The notes beneath the pieces were generated by a model, which was not told the origin of the DNA, did not search any database, and saw only the letters and a list, made by a program, of their open reading frames with translations. Both the position numbers and the translations under genes were made by a program. A stretch of 64,000 nucleotides of DNA from Alteromonas stellipolaris. GTDB lineage: Bacteria; Pseudomonadota; Gammaproteobacteria; Enterobacterales; Alteromonadaceae. The stretch lies in contig NZ_CP013926.1 in the NCBI RefSeq assembly GCF_001562115.1, positions 2,666,001-2,730,000 of the forward strand, written 5' to 3'. Below, piece by piece: positions 53,314 through 63,497 of this stretch. Numbering within the stretch: the first letter of the stretch is position 1; each line of letters starts with the position of its first letter.

Positions 53314-53712
53314 TTAGCCTTTCACCACAACATCACCATTACCTTTAAACGTCAGTGAAATTGAATTTACACAATAGCGCTGCCCGCTTGGCTCTGGCCC
53401 GTCTGGAAACACATGCCCTAAATGGGAATCACATTGTTTACAGAAAATCTCTACGCGATGCATACCATGGGTATTGTCGTCTCGGTAACCTACGTTATCG
53501 TTTTCAAGTTGTTGAAAGAAAGAGGGCCAGCCACAACCAGCATCAAACTTGGTTTGTGATGAAAACAAATCAGCACCACAGCACTTACAAACATAGGTTC
53601 CTTCTCGGGCTTCATCTAACAATGCCCCAGTAAAAGGTCGTTCTGTCCCCGCATTGCGGCACACCCGGTATTCTTCTTCTGACAGTGTGTCTTGCCATTT
53701 TTGCTCAGACAT
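53314..53712 (-). CDS. msrB: Peptide-methionine (R)-S-oxide reductase
   Basis: 132 residues. MsrB repairs oxidised methionine (R-sulfoxide) in proteins with thioredoxin. Zinc-binding cysteine pairs CKCC (with one CxxC, ~42-45) and CKQC (~91-94), FDAGCGWPSFF, EIFCKQCDSHLGHVFPDGP and the catalytic Cys114 in GQRYCVNSIS. AGGAGAAATT precedes the ATG. Cytoplasmic and monocistronic. In E. coli msrB neighbours gapA; here the gapA gene is ~9 kb away in a partly conserved neighbourhood. Confidence 0.97.
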   Translation of the reverse strand: MSEQKWQDTLSEEEYRVCRNAGTERPFTGALLDEAREGTYVCKCCGADLFSSQTKFDAGCGWPSFFQQLENDNVGYRDDNTHGMHRVEIFCKQCDSHLGHVFPDGPEPSGQRYCVNSISLTFKGNGDVVVKG

Positions 53713-53743
53713 AATTTCTCCTAAATTCAGGCGTCATAAAGAA

Positions 53744-53777
53744 AAAAGGTGCGCCAATAGAACCTAGCACACCTTTT
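53744..53777 (-). terminator. Terminator after gnd
   Basis: On the minus strand AAAAGGTGTGC and GCGCACCTTTTTT (53777-53767 and 53754-53742) form a stem with one wobble pair, loop of ~12 bases, followed by TTTTTTC. It lies between the gnd stop and the msrB start. Confidence 0.75.
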
Positions 53778-53796
53778 AAATTGGTACAGGAACCGT

Positions 53797-55350
53797 TTAG
53801 CGTTTTATAGAAGTTTGCGGACGTTGGGGATCACTCCATTCTAAGTGATACTTTTTACCCGCAGGCTTATCTACACGTTGGTATGTATGGGCACCGAAAA
53901 AGTCTCGTTGACCTTGTAGCAAGTTAGCCGGTAATACTGCGGTGCGATATGAATCATAATAGCTCAACGATGACATCATAGCGGGGCACGGCACACCAGC
54001 AATAGTGGCTTGCGCAATTGATTGACGCCAATCAGATTGGAACTCAGAAATTTGATTGGCAAAGAAAGGGTCCATCAGCAAGTTCGACAACTCTTCGTTG
54101 TTTTCGTATGCCTTAGAGATAGACTGCAAGAACACCGCGCGGATAATACAGCCTGCACGCCAAATCTTGGCAATTTCACCAAACTCTAACTGCCAACCGT
54201 GTTCTTTGGCAGCAATAGCCATTAGCTGGAAGCCTTGTGCATAAGCACAAATTTTAGAGCAGTATAACGCTTGCTCTAGTTTATTAATGATGTCTTCTTT
54301 TTGCTCATCAGAATGAACAACAGGTTCAGGGCCACTAAGCACCTTACTTGCTGCCACACGCTCATCTTTCAAGCTAGAAATACTGCGCGCAAAAACGGCA
54401 GACGTAATAGTTTGGGCTGGGCTACCCACTTGCAATGCACTTACCGCAGTCCACAGTCCAGTGCCTTTTTGTCCTGCTCTATCAAGAATTACATCAACAA
54501 GAGGCTGCTGGGTATCAGGGTCAAGTTGGTCGAGCACTTCGGCGCTAATTTCCATTAGGTAGCTATTTAGCTTACCTTCATTCCAGCGTCTAAATACGGC
54601 TGCAATGTCAGAAGGCGACATTTGCAATGCTTCGCGCATCACATGATAGGTTTCACAAATTAGCTGCATATCGGCATATTCAATACCGTTATGTACCATT
54701 TTTACATAATGGCCTGCGCCAACTGGGCCAATATAGGTGGCACATGGCTCACCTTCTAATATTGGTTTACCTGGCACGAAACTCTCAAGCGGCTTACCCG
54801 TTTCAGGATCGACCTTCGCGGCAATCGCTTTAAGTACAGGCTCAATACGGGTCCACGCATAGGGATTGCCCGATGGCATTAATGATGGCCCAAAGCGCGC
54901 CCCTACTTCACCACCAGAAACGGCAGTAGAAAAGAAGATAAATTTGCCTTTGTATTGCTCTTCGCGGGCAACGGAGTCTGTCCACAAGCTATTACCGGTA
55001 TCAACCACGATATCGTCGGCATGAATACCCGCATCAATAAGATGATTACATACATGGTCGACAGGGTCGCCAGCTGGAACAGAAAGAATAATAAGATGAG
55101 GGGCTTTTAGTTTGCTGAGTAATTCGGTGTAAGAGCTACAACCTTCTACGCGAGGTTCAGCGTTGGCATCTCGCTCACTGGCGTCTTTTGCAAGAATAGC
55201 ATCGACCTTGTGCTGATCTAAATCGAAACATGCTACTCGATAACCGTGGTCTACCAAGTTCATTGTAAGGTTATTACCCATTACGCCTAAACCGATAAAA
55301 CCAATATCACACGCTGTTGTGGCGTGCTTACTTCCACCTTCATTTTGCAT
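53797..55350 (-). CDS. gnd: 6-phosphogluconate dehydrogenase, decarboxylating
   Basis: 517 residues (E. coli Gnd is 468; extra residues are at the N-terminus and in loops). Oxidises and decarboxylates 6-phosphogluconate to ribulose-5-phosphate with NADP+. NADP fold IGFIGLGVMGNNLTMNLVDHGYRV (~17-40), FSTAVSGGEVGARFGPSLMPSG with the substrate-binding segment, VGAGHYVKMVHNGIEYADMQLICE with the catalytic Lys, and RAGCIIRAVFLQSI plus ANLLQGQRDFFGAHTYQRVDKPAG at the C-terminus. Good ribosome binding site (GAGGG). Next to the glycogen operon, consistent with feeding glucose units into the pentose pathway. Confidence 0.96.
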   Translation of the reverse strand: MQNEGGSKHATTACDIGFIGLGVMGNNLTMNLVDHGYRVACFDLDQHKVDAILAKDASERDANAEPRVEGCSSYTELLSKLKAPHLIILSVPAGDPVDHVCNHLIDAGIHADDIVVDTGNSLWTDSVAREEQYKGKFIFFSTAVSGGEVGARFGPSLMPSGNPYAWTRIEPVLKAIAAKVDPETGKPLESFVPGKPILEGEPCATYIGPVGAGHYVKMVHNGIEYADMQLICETYHVMREALQMSPSDIAAVFRRWNEGKLNSYLMEISAEVLDQLDPDTQQPLVDVILDRAGQKGTGLWTAVSALQVGSPAQTITSAVFARSISSLKDERVAASKVLSGPEPVVHSDEQKEDIINKLEQALYCSKICAYAQGFQLMAIAAKEHGWQLEFGEIAKIWRAGCIIRAVFLQSISKAYENNEELSNLLMDPFFANQISEFQSDWRQSIAQATIAGVPCPAMMSSLSYYDSYRTAVLPANLLQGQRDFFGAHTYQRVDKPAGKKYHLEWSDPQRPQTSIKR

Positions 55351-55407
55351 AGAAAAACCCTCACATTCAGATGGGAGAGCATAATACCACCTGTACCAAT
55401 AAAGAAC

Positions 55408-55439
55408 AGCATACCGTGCCGATATCCGTTCGGTATGCT
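55408..55439. terminator. Hairpin between glgX and gnd
   Basis: AGCATACCG (55408-55416) and CGGTATGCT (55431-55439) form a perfect 9-bp stem with a 14-base loop, followed on + by ATTTTTTT and on the minus strand by GTTCTTTATT. It follows the glgX stop (minus strand) and precedes gnd. Confidence 0.75.
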
Positions 55440-55462
55440 ATTTTTTTCGTCAGAGGTAAAGC

Positions 55463-57550
55463 TTACGAGGTAAATTCGTTAAAACTAAACAAAGTAAGAG
55501 ACTTACCCGCTTGTAAAAAGACCTTCTGAATACAGATTTTAGGTTGCTCGCTGAGTGAAGCGTAACGGGTATCTAAATGCAACGTCCAACCTCCTTTGGG
55601 TGACAAACTTGGCAAATTAAATCTCACGTCGTTGTCACTGGCATTTACACACATAAACCAATGCTCTGGGGTTTGCTCACCCACCGCGCAGCCTCTGATT
55701 TCTACACCAAAAGCTTTATTGTGTGCCGCGTTCCAATCTTCAGACGCTTTATCGGTGCCATCAGGTTTGAACCAATTAATTTGGCTGACATTTTTCGATA
55801 ACGAGTAAGGGTCATCTTCTAGTTTTATCTCGCTTAACAAGGTAGAACCTTGTTTTAGGCGAATAACATACTGACAAAAACTAAGGAAATCTTGCTGACG
55901 CTTGTTCATTTCCCATTGCGTCCAACTAATTGGATTATCTTGGCAATAGGCGTTGTTGTTACCGTTTTGCGTTCGACTTAGCTCGTCGCCACCTAAAATA
56001 TGCGGCGTGCCTTGCGAGAAAATAAGCGTGGCGAATAAATTTCGCTTCTGCCGTTCACGTAGCGCCAGTATATTTTTGTCTTGGGTTTCACCTTCAACCC
56101 CATAGTTAGCTGATAAGTTATGCCCGTGGCCATCTCGATTTTCTTCCAGGTTAGCGAGATTATGTCGGTCTGCATAACTTACTAAATCATGCAGCGTAAA
56201 ACCATCGTGGTAGGTGATGTTATTCACCGATGTAGAAATATGACGGTAGCCTTTATGAAATAAGTCGCGAGACCCCATAAAGCGAGTAGCAAAATCGGCT
56301 GCTAAACCTTCATCTCCGCGCCAAAACGCCCGCGCGGTGTCTCGGTACTTATCATTCACTTCAAGCCAAGGCGTGGGGAAGTTGCCCACCTGATAGCCAC
56401 CAAGACCAATGTCCCAAGGCTCGGCCAGCAATACAGTTTGCTTTAAAACAGGGTCTTGTCCGATGGCACGAATCAGACCAGCATATTTGTTGTAGGCTTG
56501 AGGCTCGCGCCCCAGGGTTACGGCCAAGTCAAAACGAAAGCCATCTACACCGATAGTGGTTGCCCAAAAACGCATAGCGTCTAAAATGAGGGTCATCATA
56601 TAAGGATGAGAGGTATGCACTGTATTACCGCAGCCAGAGTGATTCGAATAAACCAACTCTCCCCGCTTAGTTTGCTCTAGCAAGTACGCTTGGTAAGGGC
56701 AGAAACCTTTATAGGACAAAATAGGGCCGCCTTTACCGCCCTCTGCCGTGTGGTTGTAAACTACATCTACAATCACCTCAAGCCCCGCTTTATGGTATTC
56801 ATCAACCATATGCTTAATTTCGGCCAACGCATCTTTGTTTGCATAGCGAGGTTCAGGTGCAAAAAAGTTAACCGGGTTGTAGCCCCAATAGTTGGTTAAC
56901 CCTTTTTCCGTAATGTAAGGCTCTGGCATAAACGAACACATCGGCATGAACTGAACGGTAGTAATGCCTAACGCTTTTAGGTGAGCAATAACCGCAGGGT
57001 GGCTTGCCCCAAGGTATTTGCCTCTGTGTTCTTTCGGCACATCGGGGTGTAACTTGGTTAACCCTTTCACATGCGCTTCATAAACAATACGTTTGTGTTT
57101 TAAAACGTTTACTTTGCGAATAGCACTTTCAGGGTAATCGGCGTCAGCCACCACCACACACTTAGGCACCATAAATTGCGAGTCGAATTTATATTGCCTT
57201 GCATCCCAATGAATCGGTCTACTGAGTTTTTTCGCATAAGGGTCGATAAGTAGTTTATCGGTAGGAACGCCGTGAAGTTGCCCTTCACCACGCTCTACAC
57301 GGTAACCATACAGATGGCCTGCTTTTACATTGGGAAAGAAACCATGCCAAATATCGCCGCTTTTTTCAGGCAACAATATTTCTTCCATCGGCTCTTCGGT
57401 ATCGTTGTGAAAAAGACATAGCGCCACTGCTTTTGCATCTGGTGCATAAACTGCAAAGTTACACCCATCATCATAGGGCGTTGCTCCTAGTGGAAACGCT
57501 TCACCCAATAAAACATGGCTTGTCTCTGTGACATTCTGTTTCGCGTCCAA
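55463..57550 (-). CDS. glgX: Glycogen debranching enzyme (GlgX, isoamylase type)
   Basis: 695 residues of glycoside hydrolase family 13: CBM48 (~18-110), then a (beta/alpha)8 barrel with DVVYNHTAEGG, DGFRFDLAVTLGRE (catalytic Asp), LAEPWD (catalytic Glu), YHDGFTLHDLVSYADRHN and NAYCQDNPISW. Hydrolyses alpha-1,6 branches of phosphorylase-limit glycogen. The start is a TTG at 57550; no Met occurs before the conserved CBM48, and AGGA sits 7 bases ahead. That ribosome binding site overlaps the glgB stop codon TAG, so the two are coupled. Confidence 0.94.
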   Translation of the reverse strand: MDAKQNVTETSHVLLGEAFPLGATPYDDGCNFAVYAPDAKAVALCLFHNDTEEPMEEILLPEKSGDIWHGFFPNVKAGHLYGYRVERGEGQLHGVPTDKLLIDPYAKKLSRPIHWDARQYKFDSQFMVPKCVVVADADYPESAIRKVNVLKHKRIVYEAHVKGLTKLHPDVPKEHRGKYLGASHPAVIAHLKALGITTVQFMPMCSFMPEPYITEKGLTNYWGYNPVNFFAPEPRYANKDALAEIKHMVDEYHKAGLEVIVDVVYNHTAEGGKGGPILSYKGFCPYQAYLLEQTKRGELVYSNHSGCGNTVHTSHPYMMTLILDAMRFWATTIGVDGFRFDLAVTLGREPQAYNKYAGLIRAIGQDPVLKQTVLLAEPWDIGLGGYQVGNFPTPWLEVNDKYRDTARAFWRGDEGLAADFATRFMGSRDLFHKGYRHISTSVNNITYHDGFTLHDLVSYADRHNLANLEENRDGHGHNLSANYGVEGETQDKNILALRERQKRNLFATLIFSQGTPHILGGDELSRTQNGNNNAYCQDNPISWTQWEMNKRQQDFLSFCQYVIRLKQGSTLLSEIKLEDDPYSLSKNVSQINWFKPDGTDKASEDWNAAHNKAFGVEIRGCAVGEQTPEHWFMCVNASDNDVRFNLPSLSPKGGWTLHLDTRYASLSEQPKICIQKVFLQAGKSLTLFSFNEFTS

Positions 57551-57558
57551 CGTAATTC

Positions 57559-59760
57559 CTATTTCGTGATGTAAAATACGGTAGATAATGGGGGTAAATT
57601 AATACTAACTGAGTGGTCTCGGTTATTCCATGCTATCGGAGTAGGCGTGACATGGCCGTCCACAGGATAATCGCTACCCCAAAATACCTGACTATCTGTA
57701 TTTAGTGCAAGCGCCAACTCACCTGCCCCATCTACACCTACACGGTAATGTTCTCTAGGAATAGGCGTAAAGTTACAAATTACATATACTTTTTGCTTAC
57801 CATCTAAAGACGTGCGCACAAAAGACACCACACTTTGGTCAGCATTTTCATGGTCAATCCATGCAAAACCATTATGACTGTGATCTTGTTCGTACATGGC
57901 AGGAGTGTGGGTATAAAACTGATTCAAGGCTTTATACAAGCTTTGAATACCCTTGTGCTTTTTATGTTCAAGAAGGTGCCAATCTAAGCTGGTGTCGTGG
58001 TTCCATTCTTTGCTTTGTGCAAATTCATTACCCATGAAGCTTAATTTCTTACCTGGGTGACCAAACATAAAGCCAGCATAACAACGTAAGTTAGCGGCTT
58101 GTTGCCATTCATCACCGGGCATTTTGTGTAATAAGCTACCTTTACCGTGTACCACTTCATCGTGAGATATTGGCAGTACAAAGTTCTCGTCAAACGCGTA
58201 AACCATGCTGAAAGTAATTTCGCCATGATGATAATTACGGTAAGCAGGATCTTTAGCAATATAGGTTAAAGAATCGTGCATCCAACCCATATTCCATTTA
58301 AAGCCAAAACCTAACCCGCCTTCAAACACAGGTCGTGACACTTTTGGAAAAGAAGTCGACTCTTCGGCAATAGTCATGGCATCAGGGTAGTGCTTATACA
58401 CTTCTTCATTCATCCAGCGCAGCAGGCTGATAGCTTCGTAATTCTCGTTTCCACCGTCGACATTCGGTATCCATTCGCCTTCATTGCGGGAGTAGTCGAG
58501 ATAAAGCATAGAGGCAACCGCATCTACTCTTAATCCATCCACATGAAACTTGTCTAACCAGAATAATGCATTGGCGACGAGAAACTGGCGAACGGTTTGC
58601 TTACCAAAATCATAGATGCACGAATTCCAATCAGGATGCCAACCGCGTCTTGGATCTTCATATTCATAAACATGGCTGCCATCAAAGCGAGCAAGACCAT
58701 GGCCGTCTTCTGGGAAATGCGCAGGTACCCAATCAATAATTACCCCTAAACCAGCTTGGTGGCATTTATCGACAAAGTATTTAAAGGCATCTGGGTTACC
58801 AAAACGGCTGGTTGGCGCGAACATGCCAACCGGCTGATATCCCCACGACCCATCAAACGGAAACTCTGAAACGGGTAATAACTCAAGGTGGGTGTAGCCC
58901 ATCTCTTTTGCGTAAGGAATGAGGTCTTCGGCCAACTCTTCGTAAGTTAAATAACGCTGCCCGCTGTCTGCACCAGGGCGTTTCCACGAGCCTAGGTGCA
59001 CTTCGTAAATACTCATGGGGTTTGCGTATTTATTTTGTTTACGGGATGCTAGCCATGCATCGTCGTTCCATTGGTATTTTTCGTGGTCAAAAATTTTTGA
59101 TGCATGAGAAGGATATTGCTCTGCGCTAAACCCTAGTGGGTCGGTTTTGTGCGGTAATTCATGCCCGTGAGCATCTTTAATTTGGTATTTGTAGCGTTCG
59201 CCTTCGCCTAAGTTTGGAACCACTAATACCCAATACCCCAGTGAGGTTTTTTCCATGGGGTGTAAGCGCCCGTCCCATTGGTTAAAGTCTCCAATTAATG
59301 AAACTGACGAGGCGTTTGGCGCGTAAACGCAAAAACGGGTGGCAGCGATTGCTTCGCCTTCATCAGGCGTAACGGTAATGAGCTGTGCACCGGCTTGGTG
59401 ATACAAATTCTCTGGTTTGCTGTCGATGTAATGTACAGCATGATAAGCATTTTCAGCGAATTGATAAGGGTCACAATAGGTGTAGCTATCCGCTTTAGTG
59501 GTGATCGTCACCGAGTAAACTTGTGCGCTTTGGGATTTTGTGATTTCACCTTCAAATAAACCAGCTTCATTGAGTGGTTTCAGCATAACCTTCGGCAATG
59601 CGGTATCTGGCCAACTTATTTCGATGGATGAAGCGTCTGGACGCCATACTCGAATCTTAGTTTTACTTCCTGTTTCAATTGGCCCAAGAACGGAAAACGG
59701 CTGAGAACATGTTGCATGTTCTAATTGCTGCGCTATCTGTTTTATCCGCGTTACCTGCAT
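57559..59760 (-). CDS. glgB: 1,4-alpha-glucan branching enzyme (GlgB)
   Basis: 733 residues. Transfers alpha-1,4 glucan segments to alpha-1,6 branches. N-terminal domains with CBM48-like SLIGDFNQWDGRLHPMEK, then the family 13 barrel: YEVHLGSWKRPG (~245), DWVPAHFP, GLRVDAVASMLYLDYSR (catalytic Asp), IAEESTSFP (catalytic Glu), ISHDEVVHGKGSLLHKMPGD and FMGNEFAQSKEWNHDTSLDW. Expected length ~730. Preceded 16 bases upstream by an intrinsic terminator-like hairpin, so expression from the malQ transcript is likely attenuated or depends on read-through. Confidence 0.96.
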   Translation of the reverse strand: MQVTRIKQIAQQLEHATCSQPFSVLGPIETGSKTKIRVWRPDASSIEISWPDTALPKVMLKPLNEAGLFEGEITKSQSAQVYSVTITTKADSYTYCDPYQFAENAYHAVHYIDSKPENLYHQAGAQLITVTPDEGEAIAATRFCVYAPNASSVSLIGDFNQWDGRLHPMEKTSLGYWVLVVPNLGEGERYKYQIKDAHGHELPHKTDPLGFSAEQYPSHASKIFDHEKYQWNDDAWLASRKQNKYANPMSIYEVHLGSWKRPGADSGQRYLTYEELAEDLIPYAKEMGYTHLELLPVSEFPFDGSWGYQPVGMFAPTSRFGNPDAFKYFVDKCHQAGLGVIIDWVPAHFPEDGHGLARFDGSHVYEYEDPRRGWHPDWNSCIYDFGKQTVRQFLVANALFWLDKFHVDGLRVDAVASMLYLDYSRNEGEWIPNVDGGNENYEAISLLRWMNEEVYKHYPDAMTIAEESTSFPKVSRPVFEGGLGFGFKWNMGWMHDSLTYIAKDPAYRNYHHGEITFSMVYAFDENFVLPISHDEVVHGKGSLLHKMPGDEWQQAANLRCYAGFMFGHPGKKLSFMGNEFAQSKEWNHDTSLDWHLLEHKKHKGIQSLYKALNQFYTHTPAMYEQDHSHNGFAWIDHENADQSVVSFVRTSLDGKQKVYVICNFTPIPREHYRVGVDGAGELALALNTDSQVFWGSDYPVDGHVTPTPIAWNNRDHSVSINLPPLSTVFYITK

Positions 59761-59776
59761 CTGCTACTCCTATTAA

Positions 59777-59800
59777 AAACCCGCAAGAAAACGCGGGTTT
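59777..59800 (-). terminator. Terminator-like hairpin directly before glgB
   Basis: On the minus strand AAACCCGC at 59800-59793 pairs with GCGGGTTT at 59784-59777 (8-bp stem, 8-base loop), followed by TT then AATAGGAGTAGCAG and the glgB ATG. Stem, T-run and ribosome binding site are packed within ~40 bases, leaving no room for a separate glgB promoter after it. Two further stems lie upstream (CCTAATATTAGG palindrome at 59806-59817 and GGCGTGC/GCACGCC at 59822-59841). Confidence 0.7.
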
Positions 59801-59874
59801 ACTGCCCTAATATTAGGCAAAGGCGTGCGTATTTGCACGCCAACATATTCATTTTAAAAAATGAAAACTATAAC

Positions 59875-62070
59875 TTAAGCACCGGCTTGTTTACGTGCTT
59901 GCGTTAATTGAGCTGCCAACTCTGTTATATCATGAGTCTCGAAAATAGCCTCAACATTCCTGGTCAGCTTTCTACGCCAGTTAGGGTACTCGTTGAAAGT
60001 ACCTGGAATATTCACTGGCTTGTCCATTTGTAACCAATCTTCTAACTGTAAGCTTAACAAAGCACTTGAACCGCCAGCCATATGCACTTGCATACCTTTA
60101 CTAAGTTCTGCTGTCATGCCTGTAGCGTTAACATCTCTACCCACATTATCTGCTACCGAGTGATGGCCATGTAGCGAGTCTAATATAGACTGTTTATTCG
60201 CGTGACGGTCGGTATAAAGGGATTGCAGAATTTCCTCTGTAGGGTAAAGACCAATGTCTTTGCCTAACGCCAAATCTAAGCAGTGCCAGTAGCCAATAAG
60301 CGTAGGCATGTCGTGCGTGGTGAGCGTAGACATAGACTGCACAGGGTAATGGCTTGGCGAGAAGAAACCACCGTCTTCTGCTTGCTCAAAGAAGAAAACT
60401 CGGTATGAGTACACACCATTGTCTGCCAACTTACTGCGAATTTCTTCAGGCACGGTGCCTAAATCTTCGCCGATAACTAAGCTTTGGTTACGATGACTTT
60501 CGAGGGCTAAGATACCCAATAAATCATCAACCGGGTAATACACATAACCGCCCTCTTTCGCATCATCACCTTTCACTACCCACCACAAACGTAGCAGAGC
60601 CATTACGTGGTCAATACGAAGCGAGCCTGACGACGCCATATTGGCTGAAAACAAGTCGATAATAGGTTGGTAAGCTTGTTCATAAAGCTTGCGAGGATCC
60701 ATTGGAGGAAGACCCCAGTTTTGCCCCAACGGCCCTAAGATATCAGGCGGAGCACCTACGCTTGCATCAGTGCAGTATAAATCTTTGTTGCCCCAAATTT
60801 CAGCGCTACCTTCACTCACCCCTACAGCAAGATCTCGATATAAACCAATTGTCATACCACAGTCAGTGGCTTTGCTGCTTGCCGCTTCTAACTGTTGCGC
60901 CGCTATCCATTGCAAGAATAGGTAGAACTTAACTTCGCTAGCATTGGCTTTTTTAAATTTCGCAACGGCGGGGTTATGGTAATCTTTGTATTCTTCAGGG
61001 AATACAGGCCATCCCCAACAGTCTTTCCCTTTCGCTTTAAGGTGAGATTGAAGCGCATCGTATACCGCTAGCATATCTAAGCTTTCACCGCCTTCGGCAA
61101 CAAACGCTTTGAATGCTTTATTTTGCTTGGTATTTTTACGAAGATGACGAGTATCGTAAACATCAAACACTGCTTTTAACGCTGCCAATTTAATATGAGC
61201 GACAGCCTCATAATCTACGTGTTCTGTTTCACGGGCATGAGTCAGCGTGTTTTGGAACTCGTCAGCATTCACAACGGCCTGAACACTTTCGTCATCAAAA
61301 CCTTCAATAGCAGACGCATCAATGTATAAGTAGTTTAGCCAGCGGCGAGAACTAGGACCATAAGGAGAACACGCGTCTGGATTGGCAGGATAAAGTGCAT
61401 GAATAGGATTAAGCCCGATAAAATCTGCCCCTACGCCAGCTGCTTTTTCAATTAGCGTTGCAAGGTCGGTGAAATCCCCTATTCCCCAGTTTTTCTCACT
61501 ACGCACACAATAAAGCTGCACGCTTAATCCCCAAATCTTTTTGCCAGCGGCAATAGGCTCTGGGGTGTAGCAGGCTTTTGGCGCAACAATAATGCGAGAC
61601 TCGGCAAACTGATCATCGTCTGCACTTAACGCTATGGTGTGATAACCAAGCGGTAAGTTAAGTGGCAACGATACTACGTATTCATGGAACTCCACCTCAT
61701 CGATGTGCGCCATGGTCGTCATTTCTTGGTCTACCGGTGTAAACGTATGTTTTTCAATTTTTCCGTTTTCACAGTGAACTGTAATGACATGTTCATCGTT
61801 TACAAGCTCTATAGGTAGGCGCACAACGATAACAATAGCTTCATCGCTACGAACCACTTGAACAGGGTTCAAAGGAGATAACCATACTGAGCTAATGTCG
61901 TCTATAATTTGCGACTGAATCTTTTCTTCACTGGCGGTGTCATAACCCAGCACGTTAAGTAATTTGGCTTTACTTGACTCTGCGATGGTTGCTGGTTTGC
62001 CCCATGCGTCGACGTATTGAGTCTCTATTCCACGCATTTCAACCAGTTGTTGCAGAAGATCTTGTGTCAT
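59875..62070 (-). CDS. malQ: 4-alpha-glucanotransferase (amylomaltase)
   Basis: 731 residues from ATG 62070, preceded by AGGAA; an earlier ATG at 62103 gives 11 extra residues with no ribosome binding site. Family 77 enzyme that disproportionates maltodextrins. N-terminal all-beta region (~1-150), then LSVQLYCVRSEKNWGIGDFTDL, ALYPANPDACSPYGPSSR, GLYRDLAVGVSEGSAEIW, LRIDHVMALLRLWWV (catalytic Asp), GEDLGTVPEEI (catalytic Glu) and THDMPTLIGYW. First gene of malQ-glgB-glgX on the minus strand, so the operon handles storage glucan and maltodextrin together; glgC and glgA are not in this window. Confidence 0.95.
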   Translation of the reverse strand: MTQDLLQQLVEMRGIETQYVDAWGKPATIAESSKAKLLNVLGYDTASEEKIQSQIIDDISSVWLSPLNPVQVVRSDEAIVIVVRLPIELVNDEHVITVHCENGKIEKHTFTPVDQEMTTMAHIDEVEFHEYVVSLPLNLPLGYHTIALSADDDQFAESRIIVAPKACYTPEPIAAGKKIWGLSVQLYCVRSEKNWGIGDFTDLATLIEKAAGVGADFIGLNPIHALYPANPDACSPYGPSSRRWLNYLYIDASAIEGFDDESVQAVVNADEFQNTLTHARETEHVDYEAVAHIKLAALKAVFDVYDTRHLRKNTKQNKAFKAFVAEGGESLDMLAVYDALQSHLKAKGKDCWGWPVFPEEYKDYHNPAVAKFKKANASEVKFYLFLQWIAAQQLEAASSKATDCGMTIGLYRDLAVGVSEGSAEIWGNKDLYCTDASVGAPPDILGPLGQNWGLPPMDPRKLYEQAYQPIIDLFSANMASSGSLRIDHVMALLRLWWVVKGDDAKEGGYVYYPVDDLLGILALESHRNQSLVIGEDLGTVPEEIRSKLADNGVYSYRVFFFEQAEDGGFFSPSHYPVQSMSTLTTHDMPTLIGYWHCLDLALGKDIGLYPTEEILQSLYTDRHANKQSILDSLHGHHSVADNVGRDVNATGMTAELSKGMQVHMAGGSSALLSLQLEDWLQMDKPVNIPGTFNEYPNWRRKLTRNVEAIFETHDITELAAQLTQARKQAGA

Positions 62071-62298
62071 CGTAACTTGTTCCTGTATTCCTGTGAGAGG
62101 CACGCTTGATTTGCACTAAGCAAATTTGCTTATACGTACAAAATATTAACATTATTCTAGAAACAGTCGCGCTATGAAAACTGAATACGATTGCATAAGC
62201 TGTTGTTCGTAATTTTCCAACAGTTTAGCGTTTTTGTTTTGCCAATTATGGCATTTTGATCCATACTTTACGTAATTTATTTTCATATTCAAAAATAA

Positions 62299-63306
<1,008 letters not shown>

Positions 63307-63367
63307 TCGGGTGTATCAATAACGGCAACCCGGTTGCTCGGTTATTGAAGACATTGTTTGTAGATTG

Positions 63368-63400
63368 AAAAAAGGTGCGAATACTATTCGCACCTTTTTT
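63368..63400 (+). terminator. Strong intrinsic terminator after gapA
   Basis: AAAAAAGGTGCGAAT (63368-63382) and ATTCGCACCTTTTTT (63386-63400) form a perfect 15-bp stem with an ACT loop and T-run. Separates gapA from the following gene. Confidence 0.95.
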
Positions 63401-63497
63401 GTTTTCATAGCACAATAAGCCATTATTAAATGGGAATGCGAGACCTTGTGGAAATCTCGACAACGGTACAATCAACACGTTGCTTCATGGAGGATTT

